This document shows, piece by piece, positions 33,801 through 45,800 of a stretch of 64,000 nucleotides of DNA. The position numbers were made by a program, and so were the translations under genes. How positions within the stretch are numbered: position 1 is the stretch's first letter; every line of letters starts with the position of its first letter. Under the pieces are notes generated by a model. It ran no database searches. It had not been told where the DNA came from and saw only the letters and a list, made by a program, of their open reading frames with translations. Source of the stretch: Heligmosomoides polygyrus polygyrus (Eukaryota > Nematoda > Chromadorea > Rhabditida > Heligmosomidae); contig OX377206.1 in NCBI GenBank assembly GCA_947396885.1, forward strand, positions 88,595,960-88,659,959, written 5' to 3'.

Positions 33801-36800
33801 ATTCTTTTTTGCTGTCACTATGTATCAATAATGATTTTTCCAATAGGGTGTTGTTTTTCTGAAGGAGTAGAGAAGCGGAATCAAAGATGGAGGTTGCTAA
33901 AGTCCCTGCTAAAGGTCCAGTGACCTTCCAGTCCCATCACTGATTTCGTAGTACTAGTCGTTTGTGTGGCCTACATGAGGAGAAAGTGTACCCCACACCA
34001 ATCAGGTCGCATAGAGTGTGGTGTCGCTCAGAAGGGCATTCACGGTCATTGCCTTGATTGGCTAGCGCATGCTCGGTCGGTGCTGTGATTGGTTGTGAGT
34101 GTTCCCGCCACCCCAGGTAGGTCACATTAACAACTAATACACGTTCTGAGGGAAAATAGAGCAAGCATCGGAGGTGGATGTTTCAAGAGGATGACTAACC
34201 AAGAAAATACGTAGAACCGTCAAAAACTTTGACCGATTGTTTAGTAGGAAGATAGAGTAGTTTAGAACAACATCATGTCGAGATTTTTGCGAAGTGAAAT
34301 TTAGGCAGTTGTTAGCTTTCGTTTTATAGTTTAAATCCCAGCTAAGAAATGATTAAATCAAAGGGTTATTTAGCCGTTCAAGCTGGTGATCCTTGCGTGT
34401 ACACTGCTCAGTGTCACGCTTCTCAGAGTGGAATGGTGTGCGAACGAAATGTGTGCCGTTGCCCAACCGGAATGGTAGTGGCTCCTTGATTTCCCGTCTC
34501 TTTCTGCCATTTTGATCGTTCACTTGAAGGTGTCTTCCGGTTCAAAGTGCACACAGTCGTGTCCAACCGGCTACATGGTGAACAGCAAAGGCGTCTGCAC
34601 ACCAGGTACCTTGACATATGCCCTTCTTCTCACATTTTGAAGACTTTTCTATCCTCTCCATAAAACCAGGCTGCCAGAGCAATCAAATCGAGGTGAACGG
34701 CGAGTGTCTGAGTCAGAGCGTTCCCGGTCAGGACTGTCGGGTGAACGCGCAGTGCACTGGCGGATCCAGCTGTCTGAACTATCAGTGCACGTGTCCTCGT
34801 GGGATGTTCCCCAGAGGTGGCGCCTGCGAATTCGGTACGTTTGCCTTGTATTTCCAGTGCTTACTGTAAGGATATGGATTCGTGTAGCTTTGTAACGGGG
34901 TAAAATAATTCTGTCAATTTGGGGTAATAAGGATGAGGCGACGCGACCGCTCGTGTCGCTCCAGGTTGTTATGTAAAACTAAAAAGTCTCATCTGCGCCT
35001 CATTACGCCTTAATTCAACCATGCTGCTCTTTGAAAGCTTTTTGAATTTCCGTTCTGTAACGGTTGTCTACTTTAGGTACTGTTTCTCGAGTTTTCGCCC
35101 AATTATTCAATTTTCTGGCGTCTTGGTGGGGTCTCTTGCATCTCGTCCTGCTCACTTTGCTAACCTGGCAAAAAACCAACAAAAACCTGTTCACTTGTTA
35201 AAAATAAAATGGACATTTTGCAAACCGAATTAAACCTGTCTAAGGTAAAACTAGAATAATCCAATTAAGCTAAAATTCGCCTTCTTGAAAGAGATTTTTT
35301 GACAAAAATAACTATCGCAGAATGTCTCGACAAAAAAAACGACTATTTTCATTGTATTAGTAGACAAAACATATCCTACTACATATAAGTGAGAACCGAT
35401 GCTGTCTGTCTGTCTGTGTGCTGGAGGAGTGTGTTGGGGGAAAGTGTGGGAATGGGGGGGGGGGTTGTAGCTGTGCAACGTGCATGGCGATTAGTGGACG
35501 TTCAATATCTATCTACATTATCGATTTTCTTAAATATTAAACTGATCAGGGTGGGAGGTAAGTGATTATGATCGTCGACGGAAGGCTTGCACAGGAGGGT
35601 AGGGCAATTAATATCGATCGATATTATCGATTTTCTCTTAGATTTAACCGATCAAAGTGGGAATTAAGTGATTATGATCGTTGAAGGAAGGCCTTAACAG
35701 CAGGGGAAGCAATCAATATCGATCGATATTGATTGCTTCTTCTGCATCGATGTTCTCCCAGATTTAGCCGATCGGGGTGAGGCACGCGATGGGTAGGCCA
35801 ATATCGATCGATACTGATGATGATGATGATACCACAACATCGCGCGAAGCGCGCAAGTGCGAGGCAAGCCGATAGGCGTGACGGAGCGCTTGTTCATTAT
35901 ATAATCTCAAACTATGTTCTAGACCTGCTGGAGAGCAAACAATTTGGCGGTTTGTTATACGGAGAGCTTGCGCCGTGCATTCGTTTTATCTGTGGCGTTT
36001 TCTATTGGATTGATGGTGTACACGCGGCGAAAAAGGCCTATTTCCGCTTTTCCGCCCAAAGATCAAAAGATAAGGCCGGGGCTGGTATTGTATTAATATT
36101 TACACTCGTGTAAATCTAGGAACAACAAAATCAATCACAATAGGCGAAAATGCCATATTTCACCACTGCGTAAAATTAGAAAACAATATTTAAACGATCA
36201 ATATAAATAAACATTGCAATTTTCTGAGCGAGTGCACTGTGCAATCTCTTTAAACGAAAAATTATTTTTATCAGAGCACTTTAGAATAAGCACAAAAATA
36301 TGGTTTGGTTAAGGGATAGGCATTTCACTATAAGCATTTCAATTCTTATAGGCATTCTCACTCCAAAAGCGTGCATATGTTTCTTAATCCACCGTTTTTG
36401 ATGAATTTTTAAAAACAAATATTATTAAAACGAAAATTCAATTTGTTTATGTTAAAACTGTTTATTTTAGCTTTAGATACATCATAAGATGGCAAGAATA
36501 GTATTCAGTTTGAAATGAAATGCATACAGTTTAAAATGAAAGGTGTCCAGTTTAAATTGAAAATGATGTGTAATACATGCAAGTGAGCTCTATCCGACTT
36601 TCCCAAATTGTTTGTCTTCGCTACTAGCAGTATGCTTCACTTATTGGAATAAACTTTACAACGTGACCCCCATGTATCAAAGCGCCATTTTTTTCAGCAG
36701 CAGAAAAAATAGGCTTAGGTAGCATTGTGCTCTATGAGACCTCTCCGGGCATAGATGTTGTCCCGATATTGATTAAATCTAGCACTCTGAGATCACATGT

Positions 36801-39800
36801 GTATACACGATTTCATAGCTCCGACGTCATACATAAGCTCTGTATTTCCTGCAGTTACTCGTTGAAGCGCAAGTCTATCAGAATCCACTTCAGTGAGTGC
36901 AGCGCCGCTGTCCTCGTGTCGAAACGGAGAGCGATGCACCAGAGATGCCATCTGCGTTGACGGAGCTTGTGTTTGTCCGGCTGGTCGCCAGATTGTTAAC
37001 GGACAGTGCTTAACTTCAATCACAGGTTCGAACTATTCAATGCATTTTACTGGTAATTGCACGCCTTCAATTTTTCTCAAGTGCGCTGGAGGCAGGAAAA
37101 AGGACTACTTTGTCCCCATTCCTAATGCAGCATGTGTATCTTATCCTACTAACTTCAATAGTCTTCGGAAGCACTTTATCCCGTTGGTGTTCCGACATGA
37201 ATGACAACAGTGAGTGGTCCCACTCTTCTGCCGCACCCCTTAAGAAGGTCTGTTTGTGTGCACTGCGCGACTAGACTCAACAGTTCAAGTCCTCAATGAT
37301 TGCCCACCACTGTTTTAAGTGTGTTCGATTGCGAACGGCAAGAGAACGTAAACACACCAGCATGTCTAAGAGGTTGTTTAGAGCTACACTTTGGCGCAAC
37401 GCAACATAATAGATCGCCTTCATATCGATTAGGCGGCGTGACGAATCGATATGGGAGCTTGCCACCAACTACTTTCCGTGATGATAGCGAACACAGTCGT
37501 AGGGTCCGGCTTCGTATTCTTCTCTGATGACGCTACGGAGAACACGTATAACGGTAGGGATTGAAACACTGGAATTGGTCCACACTAAGGAACGTGTGCA
37601 ATCCCACCCTTCCGTGGTGCTGACCGTCATCTCGGATTGTGTTAAGTCGTTGCATATGAAATGGCCGATATGAAATGGCTTTGACTGAAAATTTTGACAA
37701 ATCATAATTTTGTTTAGAAGCAATTCTATCAAACAAAATAAGCACCATTACAATTAATACACTCAAAAATTCGTAGCCACGAAAAATCGACCAGAAATTG
37801 AGGTTGAAAAATCGGCCTTTTCGTGTGCAACGACCTGATACCTTAACGCGAGGCATTACGAGACATTTCGTCCAGGGTTAAACATCTAAACAGATTTTAA
37901 TTAAGACACGTGAAAATAGTGAAATAAGGCGAATGAGATTTCCCGCCCTGTAGCCTGCTCCCATAAGCAAAAAAAAATCATAAAAACACATAATTTGAAG
38001 AGCTGCAAACCAGAAAGCCAACGAGAGTTTGCCTTACTTAAAAAGAAAGTAAGTTTCAGTGGTTCGGTTCCGCCCGTGTCCTTCACACCCAACACCTACG
38101 CGAGTCGTTGTTGACCTTCTACCTCAAACTTGGGTAATTAGACCCACAGTATAAATACATCACAAATATCTCATGATCAGAGCACTTTAAATACATCATA
38201 TGAGAAGCTAATATGAGAAATGGAAAGGACAATGAGATGAGGCCAATGTGGATTTTCAGATGACTGTCTTTTATAATGTGCTTTTGTTTGTCTAGGGCGA
38301 CAATCTGATAATGCTAAAGCTGCTCACGTCAAAATTCTTTTGCTATATCCCATGAAGCGAGATCGAAATTGATCGCAAGAAAGTCGTGATAAAAAAGATA
38401 GTTTAGTATTAGTCGCTATTATGACCTACACGGCATGACCTACAACACTGCGATCAATCACAATCAATCAGAGCACCTAGCGAATGCGCGCCATCCAATC
38501 AGGGCTCTGACCATTCTCGCCTATTCGACGCGATCTGATCAGTGCAGTGCATTTCCGTCCCATGTAGGCCCCATTAACGACCAGTGCCGATAATTGCTTG
38601 GAAAGAAGTGAGCAAGCTATTCTGCTAACCTTACCTAATAGGCTATCTGAAGGAGTTGTGCGATTCAGTCGTTGTGTGCTAACAAGCGGCAGGGTGGCTT
38701 CTTGTCCCTTTTGTTAACCACGTGAAACCTAACACTTACATCCACTAATCGTGTTCCGTTGCCTCAACAACTTTCTAGTTCCACCGATGAGCCCCTGCGG
38801 GTCATTTGTCAGCTGTGGAGGTGGCTCATCCTGCATCGAGGGCATATGTCAGTGCCCTCAGAACCTGCAATCCGTCAACGGCTCCTGCCAGTATCGCAGT
38901 TCCGGTGGGTTCTATTTTTAGCTTTCAGTATACCAAGGTTCAACGAGGTTCATAGAGGCTCAATTCGTTCTCGTTCAGTAGCTCCCGGAAATCCTTGCCC
39001 GACGGGGCTGGAACGCTGTCTGAGTCAGGCTACCTGTGTAAATGGAGTCTGTCAATGTCCATTCGGCATGGTGGCGCAGGGAAATGACTGCGTGGCATTA
39101 CGTGCTGTTCCAGCTGGTTCCACCTGCAATCGAACCTCACGTTGTCGAGGTCAGTTCTTCTATCCTTAAAGAACCTTAGCGGCTGTTAAGCTAAGCGAAC
39201 AAAGCTCCTCCAGGGTATCACATGGCTAGATGTATTTCAGCAGTGGCAAGCAACCTGGATTACAATTTGCGGTACATGTCGAGTTTTTGCCCGATCAGTG
39301 TGGGTCACGTCCCACAATATCAGCAGGGATCTATTTAAAGCTGAAGCGAATATTAATTGTAGACAATCGTTGGACGTGAAGTAAAGTAGGTAGCTAGCTG
39401 CTGCAGTCGAGGCTTTGATTGGTTATCACCTCACTTGTCCCGCCTCTCGCATCCGACCGGGTCTAGATTCGATATGTCCGCAAAAATTTTTGACTAACCT
39501 AAGCCTTAATTAGCTATATGACGAAGCATTTCCGGAAATCGAAGTTGGGCAACGTGAACACGGATCAGCGTCAAGGGATCAATATCTAGCTATCAATTTA
39601 TCGATCAGTACTTATCGATTGCCCTATACCGTCCAGGTATTGCGAAGCCCGTTTAAGGGCGTTTTTGCATCTTCCATTCTTGAGCAAACCAGTGGACGAA
39701 GAATTCGACAACTTTGATCAAGAACCTCGAGCCACTAGCAGACAGACGCACGGACAGATTAAGTTTCTCCAGCCTCCCACCGTGGTAGCGTGCCGCGTAG

Positions 39801-42800
39801 GATATAACTATAATTGGGAACTTGGCAAAAGGGTAGCAAAGTTACTGAGCCAAAAGGCCGGAACTTTTCCGATCAGTCTAATAATTTGTTTCATGTTTCA
39901 AACGGTATGTAAAAGCAGTATAGTAGTCCACCTGCTAGGATTAATTCTAGAGCATATTTTTGTGGACTTTTAAAAAATAATTTAAACGTGTATTCAGGGC
40001 TGGCAGTGTGTGTAGATGGCATTTGTCATTCTCCCGCGGATCTTCCACTCTCCAATGGACAATGTCGTGCAGGAACTGTGAACATCAACGGTGTGTGCGT
40101 CGAGCAGAATACGGCGGCCCCTGGCTCGAGTTGTGCCAGCGGCCAGGTAGGGATTTTTTTGTCGTCTGCCTTGGCATCATGGGCTGAGTGTTTCGTTGAA
40201 GACGTGCTCTGGTGGTTCGAACTGCATGAACAGCATCTGCGTATGCCCAGCCGGTCAGGTGAATATTGAAGAGCAGTGTCGTCTGGTGACAAATATCCTG
40301 GGGTCATGCGACGTGAACATGAAGTGCATGGGTGGAGCTGTTTGCGATGTGACACGACGACTTTGCGTATGCCCAGGTAGTCTTATGGCAGATACTATTC
40401 CCATGAAAAGGAATGAAAGAAGCAATGCTTTCAGCAAGGTCTGTGGTAGTACGTGGTTCCTGTGTCGACATAACAAATGTGGCCAGAATGAGCCGTAAGC
40501 TAAGGACCGACAGCTCTCCAGAATGTGTAGCCGACTCTGATTGTCCTCGTTTGAAGTCGTGTGTCAAGGGAAGGTGAGTTTACAGAGGAAAGGAAACACA
40601 CTGCTTCTACTTCACTCTTTGAAGAATCTTGAAAAACTTTAATTCCAAAGCCGTAAACGTATCCAATACTTTTCACCTCTTTGCCTATTTTGTCATATTC
40701 TGGTAACAGTCATTAAAAAGGCAAAAGCATGTCCATTGCACTTTGAAGCGTTCCTTTCTTTTAAAAAAAATAAACTGTAAAAATCGATTTCTAACTAACT
40801 ATCTTAAGAATGCGGAAAAAGGATAAAGTACGACGTTACTCAATTCCTCTTGGGATGCGCCACGCATTCTTTTTCTAAGAGATATCGTGGAGACGATTTG
40901 AATGCACATCTGGCAATACATTGGCTTGCGGTGGCCGGCCGATGAACGAGTCAGCGCTTTATCCTTCTTAGACAAGACTGGTAGCAATTCACCAACCTCA
41001 GAGTAATGGGCGGGAAATCCGAACCAGGAACCTGGTATCGGGTGCACGCGACAGCCACCACCTCTTCCGACTGCGCTACACGCGCCCAACTAAAGAATCA
41101 TTGGAGATTATTGAAGGCCTCAGAAAAATGGCTGCCACCAGCTGGCCGTGCATTATTATTTTTAGATACAATTTTCACGTTGAATTGGACATTTTTCAGA
41201 TTACATTGGACGCTGTTTGTAGCAAGCTTGACGTCTTTGAAACAGATCTGAACATCTTCTAAATCAAGGCGATTGTCTTCCAGATTAACTAGAAAGAATT
41301 TGAAAATTCTGGCATAATTTCTTGTTGATGGAAAAACTGGTGTAATTTATTGGGCCAGATAAATTTTTAAAAAACTGAAAAAAGTTTAGCAATTTCTCAA
41401 GAAAAATCTATTCTAAACTTTTCGGAGAGTTTCGAGTTTTGTTAGGAAGACGCCCATTCCGATTTGAAAGATGCTCAATTTTTCATAAACTTCAAGCTAG
41501 CTTAAAAGAGGGTCCAATTTGTTTTGAGAAGTGTCGGATTCGATTTGAAAGGCATCGAATTTGGTTTGAAAACTGTCCAGTTTGACGAAAAATAGTATTA
41601 GTTTGACAACTGAATTCGTGGACTCTCAAGCATCTTCAACAAAAATGTTTATTAACAAATAACTAACAACAATCTTTGACTAAACTGAGATCCGTTTGAA
41701 CGCAGAACTGCTTCCCATTTATCAGGTAGCTGGTCGATCCCACGGCTGTAGAATTCTTGTAGTTTTGAAGCGAAAAATCCTTGGAGGTGCGTTTTGACCT
41801 ATTCCACATTGGTATATGGTCTTCCAGCCATGAAGAGCCGCAGCAAACGAAAAAAATGGTAGTCACTAGGCGCACAGTCTGGGCTGTAAGTATTAGGGGG
41901 GGGGGCAAAAGTAATGAGACAAATTGAAAAAAATCTTTATCTCTTTATAACTCAATTACAACTCAACGATGCTGAGGAATGTATTTGCCATTAAGGGCAA
42001 TGACCTTGCTGTCATCGCTCAGTCAACTTCCTGATACCATCCTTACAGAACTGCTTGAGCCTGGTGTTGATCAACTGCTCGATATGGTTGTCAAGGACTC
42101 CTTGGGTTTTTGTGTCCCTTCCTACCAGGAAGTCGCGTAGGCCCAAGAAGTGGTGGTAGTCGTATGGAGAGATGTCCGTCGAATACGGTGGTTGAGGCAT
42201 GGTGAACGTAGCCCAGCTGGCCAAGCTTATCCGTGGTTACTTGTTCCTGATGGGGTGCGGCGTCGTCGAAGAGGAGGACCTTCTTGAAGCGCTGCGAATG
42301 AATAAGAGCGAGTTGCCTGCCCATCTCTTCTATTTCGTTCACCATGGCCTTGGAGTTCATCGTAGTGCTCTTGGGATACAGCTTCCGGTAGACCGATCCA
42401 TGGGCACAGACCCAAAAGCTCCAAAGGTGCTTCTCGCCGTGAACATCTCGCCGAACGAAGGTTGATAACAGGTTACCAAGCCTCACCCAGACTCGCTGCT
42501 TGGCAGGGTTAAGGTAGAAGACATGCTTCTCATCTTGCGTGAATATTGAGCCCAGGCTGCTCGGGGTTGGGAATTGGGCGAGATTTGCGCGACACAGGTC
42601 GACTCGTCGGACTGGGGTTTCGGCATGAGAGAGACTGCGGTTTTGGCATGCTTCTGGAAAGGGCGGAAGTGGTAACTTCTCAGATGGGCTTCAATAAGTA
42701 GCATACTAACATACAGATACGATAAGCACGAAACCAGACTCCAGCCACGAGATATGTGGACACGGCACGGGGTGTCTTATTAGTTTTGCCCCCCCCCCCC

Positions 42801-45800
42801 AATAGGATGAGTTAGAGACTCAGCTAAGGTCTTCGATTTTTTGAAGAGTCCGCTTCGCGATGTGTGGTCTGGCGTTGTTCTGCTGAAGGATAATGCCACT
42901 CCTGAAGAGCTGTCGGAACCCATTCTGGCGGAGTTCGGCCTGCAGTTGGTCAAGCTGGGTAGAGTAGACTTCGGCATCAATGCTGCAATCGCTCTCGATG
43001 AGTTCCCAGAAGATAACACCTTCCCGATATCACCAAACGGAGAGCATCACCTTCTTCTGGTGAGGGTCAGGCTTAGGCGTTGGCAGTGGCTTCTGTTTTG
43101 CTCTAAGCCACTGGCTAGAACGCTGACGATTTTCCAGTGGAATCCACGTTTCATCACATGCTACCAGCCTGTGAAGAAACGGTTGCTGCTCGTGACGATT
43201 CAGCAACTCTTTCGCGGCATCCACACGTTTATTCCTCTGACAAAGGGTGAAGTCGTGAGGCACCCATTTACTGACCAGGAAACTATCTCAACGGTAGGTC
43301 GGAACGGCCAATGTGTTGTATATGGGCAGAATCGCCTCTCTTTGGGAAACAAGAAAATGTAAATATCTCGACCCCAATACAACTCTGCGCAGAGTTAGGG
43401 ACGACAGAAGTTGGGCCGTTGGAGGCGTTAGCCCTATGCCTGCACGCGGAGGGAGAGCTCAAGTTGGCTGGAAACAGTGATCACGGGGATTACTCCACCC
43501 CTCTAGGCACTTTGCCACCATCACTCGCTCGTCATCGCTGTTTCCAGCCAAGTTGAGCCCGCTCTCCGCCTCCAGGCATAGGACTAACGCAGCCAACGGC
43601 CCAACTTCCGTCGTCCCTAACTCTATGCAGAGTGTATTGGGGTCGAGATATTTGCATTTTCTTGTTTCCCAGAGAGAGGCGATCCTGCACATATACAACA
43701 CATGGGCCGTTCTGACCTACCGTTGAGATAGTTTCCTGGTGAGACTTACAGAAAAGCCAACGCTGTGCAGAAGCTTCTCATTAGAGGTATATGAGCATCT
43801 AAAGTCGAGTGTCAACGCGTTGTCAAACTCGGATTTCTTTCGATGGCGCTAATTACAGTTCGACGATCAAGGGCAATCGGGCGTCCGGTGCGTCGCTTGT
43901 CTTCAGTTTCAACGTTGCCCTCACGGAACTTCTTGAATCATTTGAACACTGTCGATCGTTGAACAACTTCGCCTCCTACAGCTGCACATATGTTCTGCCG
44001 AGCTTCAGTTTGAGAGTGGCCGAGCTGGTACTCATGAAGAAGGCGATCGCGGATGTTGACTCTGGGTCCTTTCATTAAAGACTGAAATAATTCCCACTAA
44101 ATCGGAATGGCAGTACAGCAAATTAGCTACGGGAAATGAAAACATGATCGTTTCAAACACTTGAAAGAGCGACAGAATTGACGCACAAATAACCTGATAA
44201 TCTCTGCTAGAAGAAGTGACTACGAATGAGTGAACGAATTTGGTTGCCAACCTAATATGTATGTGTAGACCCCATTTTATGAATAGGCAGAATGCTAGTT
44301 CCTTCCAGAAAACCTGTATAGATAGATTGGATTCTATTCCAGGTGCATGATAGGAATCTATGGAAACAGTCCACCTCGAAGAGAACTTCAGAAGTCCTCG
44401 GGTCGTGGATTGGCCGAGTTCTTTCAAGGACGTCAAAGTCCGACGTCCGTGAACAAGGAGCAACAGTTCAAGAAGCACCGGCATGGTTAATAGAATTTGT
44501 GCCTGCGACATTTCTCACCGCATGGCTATGTTGACTATAGTTCTAACCTGTCCCCGCCACCCCCTGCCTCCAACGTGCGCTTCAGAGCCTAGAGGCGTTT
44601 TTGTTTTTTCAAGGTCGAATTTCTGTTGGTTGTCCTTTGTTTCAATTACCAATGCTGCTTTCATTTGAAGTCAATATTGGTGGGGGATGCGTACGCCTTG
44701 GAGCGGTATGCCTCGGAGGATCGGTATGCGTGGCCGGAATCTGCGTCTGTCCCCTTGGAACGACTCCGCACCTGAACAGGTGCATTGAGCATCGAACCGG
44801 TTAGTTCACAAATATGCATTAATTTTGGCACTATTGTCATTTTTTTGTATTTTTGAAGTAGCTAAACATATTAAAAACCGGTAGTCTCTAAGGCTTTTCT
44901 CAGAAATCCTCTACAAAACGCGGTACTAGTAGATCCCAACTTCTCTGCATTGTTAGTTGCTAATTGTCGTGCCCCGGGTGAGTCCGCTGCACCGGTGGTA
45001 GAACTCATGCGGCCCTCAACCCGAGGCCACGTGTGAGGCACAACCGGTATCGAGGTCTTACCTATGCGCGCTAGCTCTTACACAACCTGCCACGTATGGG
45101 GTAGGCCCTTGTTGCCCCGACTTAGCACACCTCATACCAGTGCGGATGTTATTTAGGTTCTCACGCGCGGACTGCACCTGCGCTGGCCCCCCGGCGACTC
45201 TCGCCAATCTTCACATCACTCGCGTGATACAATTGAACCAGTCGACCTTCTGCAGTATTACCACTGCGATCAGAATAAACCTTCCCCCGCTCTCGAGTTA
45301 CATGACAATGCGCATCAGACATTATACTTCATATCAACCCAACATACACACAATGCAGATCAATATGGAACACAAAGCCTACGAGTCAAGGCTGAGCCCC
45401 GCCAGCTTACCTACAAGTCAGCCCCAAGCGCAAGCCGCAGATCCTTCCTCGCTCCTACTCTGGAGCCTGCGCTCACGAGGGCGGTGGCTCGGTCGGTCTC
45501 TACGGTTACCTCTGTTATCGTCCCTGCGCGTCCTGTCCTGGTCGTCCTGGAGTCCTGCGCGGCCTGTCGAGTCGAAGTCCTGATGGTGTGGACACTGCGC
45601 TAACGATGGAGTGCCGGAACGGAGAGCGGACCGACCGCTCGGAGCGACGACGAAGCCGGAGACTGCCGGGTGCGCGCGGAAGGGCGTTTATAGTGCGTCG
45701 CGGCGCGTGCGCGCGACCGTATGCCCTGCGCGGCGGGACCAGTGCGCCTCCCAGCGTGTGTGCCCTTGAAGAGTCGTGATGGAGCGTGGCGAACGTCACG

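Larger units (their letters stand above)
41598..44255 (-). mobile_element. Mariner (minus strand) with two insertions
   Basis: Right end TTTGGTTGCCAACCTAA, left end TTAGTTTGACAACTGAATTC; same family as 27646-28540. Minus-strand transposase: [63 protein letters not shown]. Removing the nested mariner (41893-42802) and the palindrome (43275-43740) leaves about 1.28 kb, the usual full mariner length. Decayed by frameshifts and stops. Confidence 0.9.

Noticed and set aside
42841..43362. 173-codon plus-strand open frame
   Set aside because: It is the reverse of a minus-strand mariner transposase (CDETW and NNARPH read on minus) and runs into the palindrome.
44483..44668. Open frame with ICACDI as a possible module part
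   Set aside because: No fitting donor and no further cysteine spacing of the EB type; exon 44343-44485 explains the phases better.
45140..45583. 147-codon plus-strand open frame, GC-rich
   Set aside because: Lies wholly inside the solo LTR and has no domain.
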